Assembly: GCA_026027325.1 (NCBI GenBank)
Contig: JAMSLZ010000003.1
Span: 620,001 to 684,000, forward strand
From: Actinomucor elegans
Taxonomy: Eukaryota; Mucoromycota; Mucoromycetes; Mucorales; Mucoraceae
Direction of reading: 5' to 3'
Length of the DNA: 64,000 bases
Part shown: in pieces, positions 58,804 to 64,000 of the stretch
How the letters are laid out: each line of letters opens with the position of its first letter
Position numbering within the stretch: the stretch's first letter is position 1
Position numbers and translations under genes: made by a program
Notes under the pieces: model-generated
The model's input: only the letters and a program-made list of their open reading frames with translations
What the model was told of the DNA's origin: nothing
Database searches by the model: none

Positions 58804-60879
58804 TTGGTAATAATCAAGAGATTAGCACGTCGCAAAGCGCCTGGTGTTGACCACATTCGTACTGAAATGCTACTACCAATCTTGAATGATTTGGCCCCAG
58901 TGTTGGTGCTGCTCTTTTCTCTGTGTTGGATCTGGTCTCGGGTTCCTAAAACTTGGTGTACTGCCCAGGTGATCCCTATCTTCAAGAAAGGTGATCCACT
59001 AGACGCTGCTAACTATAGACCCATTAGTTTGACATCAGTCATGCGTAAGGTTATGGAACTATGCCTATATCCTGGTCTACTAGATTCTGCTCCTACACAT
59101 GATATTGTACAAGGTGGATTTCGTGCAAATCGCGGTACATTGGATCAAGCTTTAGCTCTACATGAGATCTGTCGTCAACATACAATAGATCATATGGGGG
59201 AACCTCCTGTACTATGCTTTCTGGACATCAAACAAGCCTATGATAGTGTTGATCGTAATATCATTTGGCGTGCTCTTGAAACACATGTACCTGATGCTCT
59301 ACTTGGTATTCTACAATGCCTCTTTGACAATGTTCGAATTGAAGCTTTGGTATCTGGTGCTCGCTCTCCTACTTTTTGGCCTGGAACGGGAGTACTACAA
59401 GGATCTATCCTCTCACCATTTTTATACTCTGTATATATCAACTCGTTACCTGCTGCTCTTAGATCTATATCTATGCCCTCCTCTCGAGTTTTTGGTACTA
59501 TGCCACAACGCAAGTATAATGGCCTCTGGATTAACTCACTTTTGTACGCAGACGATGTAGTCCTGATTGGCACTGCTGAAACCATGCCTAGATTGCTCAA
59601 GAAAGCAGAAGAACATTCCCTAACTCTTGGTTATAGGTGGAACCCTCTCAAGTCTGTGGTTGTCAATGCACCATTGTATACTGGTCGGGCAACGCCTCTT
59701 AGGCTTTATGGCTCAAATCTTCCGACTGCCGATTCCTTTATTTATTTGGGTCTCCCTTTTAACACTAAAGGTCAATTAGATACTTCTCTACTGGTCCAAC
59801 GAAATGCACGGTCAACACTGGTGGCTATGCGCTCTGGTATCCAACCATTTGGTTTCCACTCGCCTAGTTTTTCAAGACTAACATCTGCTCGGATTTACAC
59901 TACATTCATCCGCCCAAAATTAGAATATGGTCTCGCTATCTCGACATTTCTGGTTAAGGATCATAAGGTGATTGAGAAAGCTCAAGATCAATGCCTCCGT
60001 CTCTGTTTTGGTGGCCATTCTAAAGCTTCTACCATGGTATTCAAACACATGACTGGTTTACCATCGATGCGTGAACGTATTGAAACCCTTGGCTTCAAGA
60101 TGCTGGTTCGCATGAATCATCTACCTGCTGATACCCTAATTGGTTCACTGCTTCCCCATCTCAAAACTTCCCCAGTTCAATCTCGGTTTCGTTGGCCTGC
60201 ATTGATCAAGTCTAATAAGATATGGCATATGCTCTGTTTCCCTGCTGGTGCACCTCCCATCCCAGTATATCGGACTATTGAACATTGGATCTCTTCTTCT
60301 GGTGATGTCAAAATATCCAAGATCATCTTCCAGTATCGACAAATGAATCTTCGTGATACTCTAGCCAAAGTCGATGCTCCTGTTCTGCTACGTGCTTGTC
60401 GCCCTGTACTAGGAATTGATCCAATACTGACATTGCCAATGACCGTCTTCGAACGTAGTCGTCTATTACGATGGCGTATGGGTTGGCTTCCTGCTCGTCC
60501 TGTTGCTTGTAGTCGGTGTGGTGCCTCACATGCATCTCGAAACCACCTGATAGCATGCCTATCGGTTGCAAATAGGCTAGGTATATCTGCCGACACTAAA
60601 CCAAATCCTTTGGACTATGTGATAAACCAACTACCTGTACTAAAAGAAGCTCCCTCTTTCAATGACCAACGATATGCCAAATCTTTAGTTCGATGGTCTA
60701 ATTGGTGGCCAGTCCTGTGCTCTATTATGGTTGAAATGGATATGATATGCCTCCCTGGAGAAGAATTCTCTGAACTAGCTTGCGATTCCTCCGGTTCTAC
60801 ATTTCTAGAATGGTTACTGCCTATATACTATCTACCTGTTGCTCCGGCGATTAATTCTTCTCTATACAACTATGTCTAA

Positions 60880-61102
60880 CATAAGTCTGAACGCTTTTAA
60901 CTAATTGTAGTTACTGATTAAGTCTTTTTTTCCCTATCTCTACTTTTATTTTTATATTCACCATTACCTTTCACTGTAGTTATAGTTTTTTTTTATTCCA
61001 ACTATCGTGTTTGCCGTCTGTAAACACGCTTGAATTTTTAGATTAGACATTTGCCCCAAAGGGATCAGTCTATTATAATCTATTATTTAAATAAATCTTT
61101 GT
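60880..61102 (+). other. LINE 3' untranslated region
   Basis: About 220 bases between the ORF2 stop and the right target duplication. It includes a possible hairpin around TTGCCCCAAAGGGATCAG and ends TTTAAATAAATCTTTGT. No poly-A tail and no clear tandem tail repeat. Confidence 0.6.
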
Positions 61103-61127
61103 CTACACCAAGAAACCACTTCTCTTT
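61103..61127. repeat. Target-site duplication of the LINE, right copy
   Basis: Exact copy of 37490-37514. Sequence to the right was originally the 5' flank of tRNA-Val. Confidence 0.93.
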
Positions 61128-61907
61128 GTCAGTTCTGTATCTTGTAATGGATGTCTGTAGAATCAGTTCTCTGTTGTTGTGACTATTCTACACGTGATCA
61201 AGAAGTATATTAAAGAAGTATTATAAAAGATACAATATAAGTATTTTTAAGATACAAACTGAAGATAAGCTTTATTCAATGAAATTATAATGGTATTTAT
61301 ATTATTCTAAGACGGATGGATAATTATATATGGATATGCGCTTTGGATATTTATAAAGGAATATTTCTATAGTAGTATGATTTTCTAACAACCATCTTGG
61401 CAGCGGGCTTGAGTTCATATAAGGTAAGTCAAGTGTACCTTAGTCTTCTTGCGAGTTGTATTGGTATTGGGCTTGAACTTCCTTTTTCGTTTTGCTTCCT
61501 TCTTTAATCTCAGCTCGACTTCTATTGGTACTTCTTCCATTGTGGAGTCTATGGGCTCGACATCTTTGTCGAGCCTATGGACACAATTATGCAAGACGTT
61601 CCTGTACACTTGGATCCGGAAATCAATCTCAGAAAAGCCAATAAGCGCAAGAGACAGTTCAAACCCAGCATTCCAAATATCAGACGACGAAAAGTCTAGC
61701 TAGTAATTCATATGAAAGAGGTCTTTACATCAGGATACAATTATTCACAGTTATTATATTATTCATCATTCATATGCTTACTTATCCTATCTCATGTTAT
61801 TCACATTACATTATACAATATTCACAATTAATTAGTCATTATCTTTATATATATTACATATGATCATTACGAATATGAAGCATTAAAAAATATATAAATA
61901 AGCTTCA
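61128..61907. other. Original 5' flank of tRNA-Val with decayed sequence
   Basis: AT-rich. It contains the head-to-head coding fragments at 61415-61698 (listed separately). Nothing else was recognised. Confidence 0.45.
61415..61698. pseudogene. Two homologous basic coding fragments, head to head around a palindrome
   Basis: On the minus strand from about 61577 to 61415 a frame reads DVEPIDSTMEEVPIEVELRL then KKEAKRKRKFKPN. On the plus strand from about 61568 to 61698 a frame reads VEPMDTIMQDVPVHLDPEIN then LRKANKRKRQFKPSIPN and stops at TAG. The two are clearly related at protein level (VEPxD, VP, KRKR-FKP). They diverge from a hairpin GGCTCGACA-TCTT-TGTCGAGCC (61554-61575). The parent protein was not identified. 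Confidence 0.6.
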
Positions 61908-62062
61908 TGTTGTATTCCACCTACTATTTTGCATCGACATAATAGTAAGGAATCAACTGTTCATTTATGTCATACACGGACTCTATCTGATAACCCAATC
62001 AGATTAACGAGGCCTGCATAAATACAAGCGATGTGTCATCCTTAGAACTATTAGCCAATAAT
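61908..62062 (+). repeat. Repeat R, right copy
   Basis: Starts TGTTGTATTCCACCTACTAT. Inverted relative to 37089-37403, lacking about 150 internal bases, otherwise close. The flank beyond 62062 (CCTTACAAG) looks like an unoccupied version of the site where the chromovirus LTR fragment joins the left copy. Confidence 0.65.
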
Positions 62063-62104
62063 CCTTACAAGAAACACGCGGCATCATACTATCGAGTAGT
62101 ATCG

Positions 62105-62378
62105 AGACGGATATCTACAATTAATATATCTTTTAAATCTATTGTATATGTCCTATTTTTTTTTAATATATCCATATATTTTATAATTTATAACTTTTTT
62201 TCATGAATTAAAATTATTATTAAGTATAATAAACATTATCAAGAAGGCAACTGTTCCATTTTGCATGAAAAAGCAATATTATATTTATGCTTTCTCCTAA
62301 TATACGTACCAAATTTATATGAAACAAGATGTCCGTCTTCTATAACATTTTAAATTAGTTACTTACTATTCCAATATA
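62105..62378 (+). mobile_element. Element B copy, left part only
   Basis: The 232/233-bp terminal repeat (62105-62337) plus the next about 41 bases (TTCTATAACATTTTAAATTAG...) match the left end of element B including the start of its inner region. The match stops at a TA dinucleotide where the Tc1-like element begins, so the rest of this copy may continue beyond the window. Confidence 0.85.
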
Positions 62379-62593
62379 CTGTATGCGAAAAAAGGGTTTC
62401 AATGTTTTCCAATTTTGAATATTTCATCATATAAGCAGCTTATAACTCTATAAAACAAACATGTTACTTAGAGAAAGTTGTAGAAGAAATGAAGGGCTTT
62501 CAGATGATATATGTTTTGTTCTTAACAAACAAAAGTTTATTAGTACTTATATAAGTGTAAAGTTAAAAAGTAAAAAATTAAGCTTGCTAAAAA

Positions 62594-63640
62594 TTACGGA
62601 AAAAAATTAATAATTTGTTCTTGTTGACCTTTACTTTTTATAACAGCTTCAATTCTACCAGGCATGCTATCAATCTATTTCAGGCAGTCCTCCTTAGTAA
62701 ATTTATACCACTCTATATTGATCCTCTTTTCTAGTTCTTCTACAGTATGAGGTTTAGTTGGGTACTGTCCCAAACGGTTTTTCAATTGGTGCCACATATG
62801 TTCAATTGGGTTCAAATCCGGGCTTTGTGGTGGCCAGTTATAAATTTGGTCCACATTGAACTTGTTTTTGGGAAACAACTTTTTAGCAATAGTTGATCTA
62901 TGAGGAGTGGCCTTGTCTCGTTGAAAACGAACATGTTTTGAATCCAACTCATAATAGTCTAAGGTATCTTTAAGTGATGACTGAAGTATTTCAACGTACA
63001 AAGATGAATTTATCGAGCCTTCAATGATTGTAGTACCATAACCAGGGCCTTTCGCTGTTATACAAGTCCAAAACATGACACTACCCCCTTCCTACTGAAT
63101 TTGGAGATCTAAATAGTGAGGGCGAACAACATCATTTGGCTGAGACCAATAGTACTTAATACCGTCTGAACCCCATATGTTCACCCTTGTTTCGTCTGAA
63201 AATATCCACTTACGCCAGTCGCCCTTGGTTAACATCCTATGCTGTTTAGCCCACACAAGTCGCTTTTTTCTGTTGCTTTCGGAGATGAAATTAGACTTCT
63301 GCTTTCTTTTTGCTTTGAAGCCCATAGAATGAAGCATTAACTGAATGCTCCTCATTGTCATATTAATTCCAACTGAAATAAGATAAGCCTTTATATCTTG
63401 TGGTGATTTGAATTGACCGGTTTTCATTTTATTTTGAATGTATTTCTTTGTTGTATTGCTTACTGAACATGGCCTTCCAGTGCTAGTAGGCTTGGTAGTA
63501 GGAAAAAACTTTGTTTTATATCTACTAATAGTGGCTAGAGAAATGTCTGGTAGTTGTTTCTGAATTCTTGAGTAAGGAGTGTTTCTTGACAACAGTGACT
63601 TGAGAGTGTCTTGCTTATCTTTAGTAATAGAACGAACCAT
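62594..63640 (-). pseudogene. Tc1-family transposase with two in-frame TAG codons
   Basis: From ATG 63640 to TAA 62594-62596 one frame spans 348 codons, broken only by TAG at 63092-63094 and TAG at 62675-62677. The N-terminus has helix-turn-helix segments (DTLKSLLSRNTPYSRIQKQL, LATISRYKTKF, STGRPCSVS). Catalytic blocks: FSDETRVNIWGSDG (Asp), FQRDKATPHRS (Asp) and PPQSPDLNPIEHMWHQLK (Glu). It ends IDSMPGRIEAVIKSKG. Normal Tc1 transposases are about 340 residues, so this is full length but for the two stops. By comparison with relatives the second likely replaced a Gln codon. Confidence 0.88.
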
Positions 63641-64000
63641 GATGTTAATTTTTTTTATAAAAAAAAAGTGGTGAAAATATTCAATTTGGACAGGACGAGC
63701 CAGCTTCTTTTATTCTTTATTTTAATTTTCCTACTCATAAAGAATGTCCCATTGTTTTGGACCATGTTTTAAATTTCTTCGATAGCTCAATTTAAAATAA
63801 TTTTATGCGATGTTAAGTAACGACATATTTTGAAAAATCAAAAAATCAAAAATTCTCAACTTCTCCTTAACTCCCTAGTTTTAAATACAGTTCAGAATGA
63901 AGAAAAAACTATAGAAAAAAAGACCAAAGTTTTAGCTCTCTATTGATACTAACATCAACTGCATAGTTTTATTTTAGACAGCTATATGAAGAGAAAAAGA
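63641..64000. other. 5' part of the Tc1-like element
   Basis: AT-rich non-coding sequence upstream of the transposase start, with a poly-A/T stretch at 63648-63668. No gene seen. Confidence 0.5.

Larger units (their letters stand above)
39041..60879 (+). pseudogene. LINE ORF2 (endonuclease-reverse transcriptase), split by two insertions
   Basis: Pieces 39041-39173, 46552-48048 and 58804-60879. Joined with one copy of each target duplication they make 3699 bases, exactly 1233 codons with no stop. The first two pieces hold the AP endonuclease: LTIWNANG, FITETWL, CGDLNARS, SRLANS...IDLFIS and GSDHVPV. The third holds the reverse transcriptase: RRKAPGVDHIRTEML, NYRPISLTSVMRKVMELC, QGGFRANRGTLDQA, CFLDIKQAYDSVDR, GVLQGSILSPFLYS and the catalytic LLYADDVVLIG. 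Near the end a Cys/His motif CSRCGASHASRNHLIAC resembles other LINE tails. No RNase H domain was recognised. It is inactive here only because of the insertions. Confidence 0.92.
37515..61102 (+). mobile_element. LINE (non-LTR retrotransposon) at tRNA-Val, interrupted by nested insertions
   Basis: Bounded by the 25-bp duplication. After subtracting the CACTA element (7378 bp plus 4-bp duplication) and element A with its contents (10755 bp plus 3 bp), the LINE is about 5448 bp. It carries ORF1 (coiled coil), ORF2 (AP endonuclease, reverse transcriptase, C-terminal Cys/His motif) and a 3' end without a poly-A run (..TTTAAATAAATCTTTGT). A TATATAAAA string at 37597-37605 could be an internal promoter element. 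Both ORFs are free of internal stops, so the copy was intact until the insertions. The 5' end may be truncated, since ORF1's frame stays open up to the junction. Confidence 0.9.
62379..64000 (-). mobile_element. Tc1-like DNA transposon, incomplete in window
   Basis: It begins CTGTATGCGAAAAAAGGG right after TA (62377-62378), the target dinucleotide of Tc1/mariner elements. It encodes a minus-strand Tc1-type transposase. The matching right inverted repeat was not seen before 64000, so the element continues outside. Confidence 0.8.

Overview
The window is AT-rich fungal DNA, most likely from Mucoromycota (probably Mucorales; I would not name a genus). The genes have many short introns (about 45-95 bp) with GT..AG ends and CTAAC-like branch sites. 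They are ordinary fungal housekeeping genes: a Tps2-type trehalose phosphatase, Rab4, CNOT3, eRF3, NADP isocitrate dehydrogenase, mitochondrial bL12 and pICln. The repeats are fungal chromovirus, LINE, CACTA and Tc1 elements. All splice structures were inferred by eye from splice sites, frame continuity and conserved motifs.

Positions 1-33000 are the gene-bearing half. In order: the 3' end of an unknown gene (+), an eight-exon short-chain dehydrogenase (-), a small basic Llp/YBL028C-like protein (+), pICln (+), a Tps2-like trehalose enzyme (-), a 6 kb gene-poor stretch, a fungal amino-acid permease (+), Rab4 (-), mitochondrial ribosomal protein L12 (-), a 4 kb stretch of decayed sequence and pseudogenes, the CCR4-NOT subunit Not3 (-), eRF3/Sup35 (+) and NADP-isocitrate dehydrogenase (-). 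They serve unrelated cell functions and show no cluster logic.

Positions 34900-64000 are a nest of mobile elements around one tRNA-Val(AAC) gene at 37431-37504. A LINE of about 5.45 kb (ORF1 plus a 1232-residue ORF2 with AP-endonuclease and reverse transcriptase) landed on the 5' end of the tRNA gene with a 25-bp target duplication. A 7.4-kb CACTA/TNP2 transposon sits inside its endonuclease region. Element A sits just upstream of its reverse transcriptase motifs. Inside A sits its relative element B, and inside the transposase of B sits a 6.2-kb chromovirus with identical 506-bp LTRs. Removing each insertion with one copy of its target duplication restores an open frame in ORF2, in the element B transposase and in a small ORF of element A. 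This confirms the boundaries and shows the insertions are young. To the right lie a partial element B copy and a Tc1-like element that runs off the window.

The most unusual objects are elements A and B. They encode a DDE_Tnp_4 (Harbinger-like) transposase with a C-terminal chromodomain and have 3-bp TTR target duplications. Instead of ordinary inverted ends they carry about 232-bp DIRECT terminal repeats, near-identical within an element but divergent between A and B, as LTRs are. Each repeat is itself bounded by a short GACGGATAT-type inverted motif.
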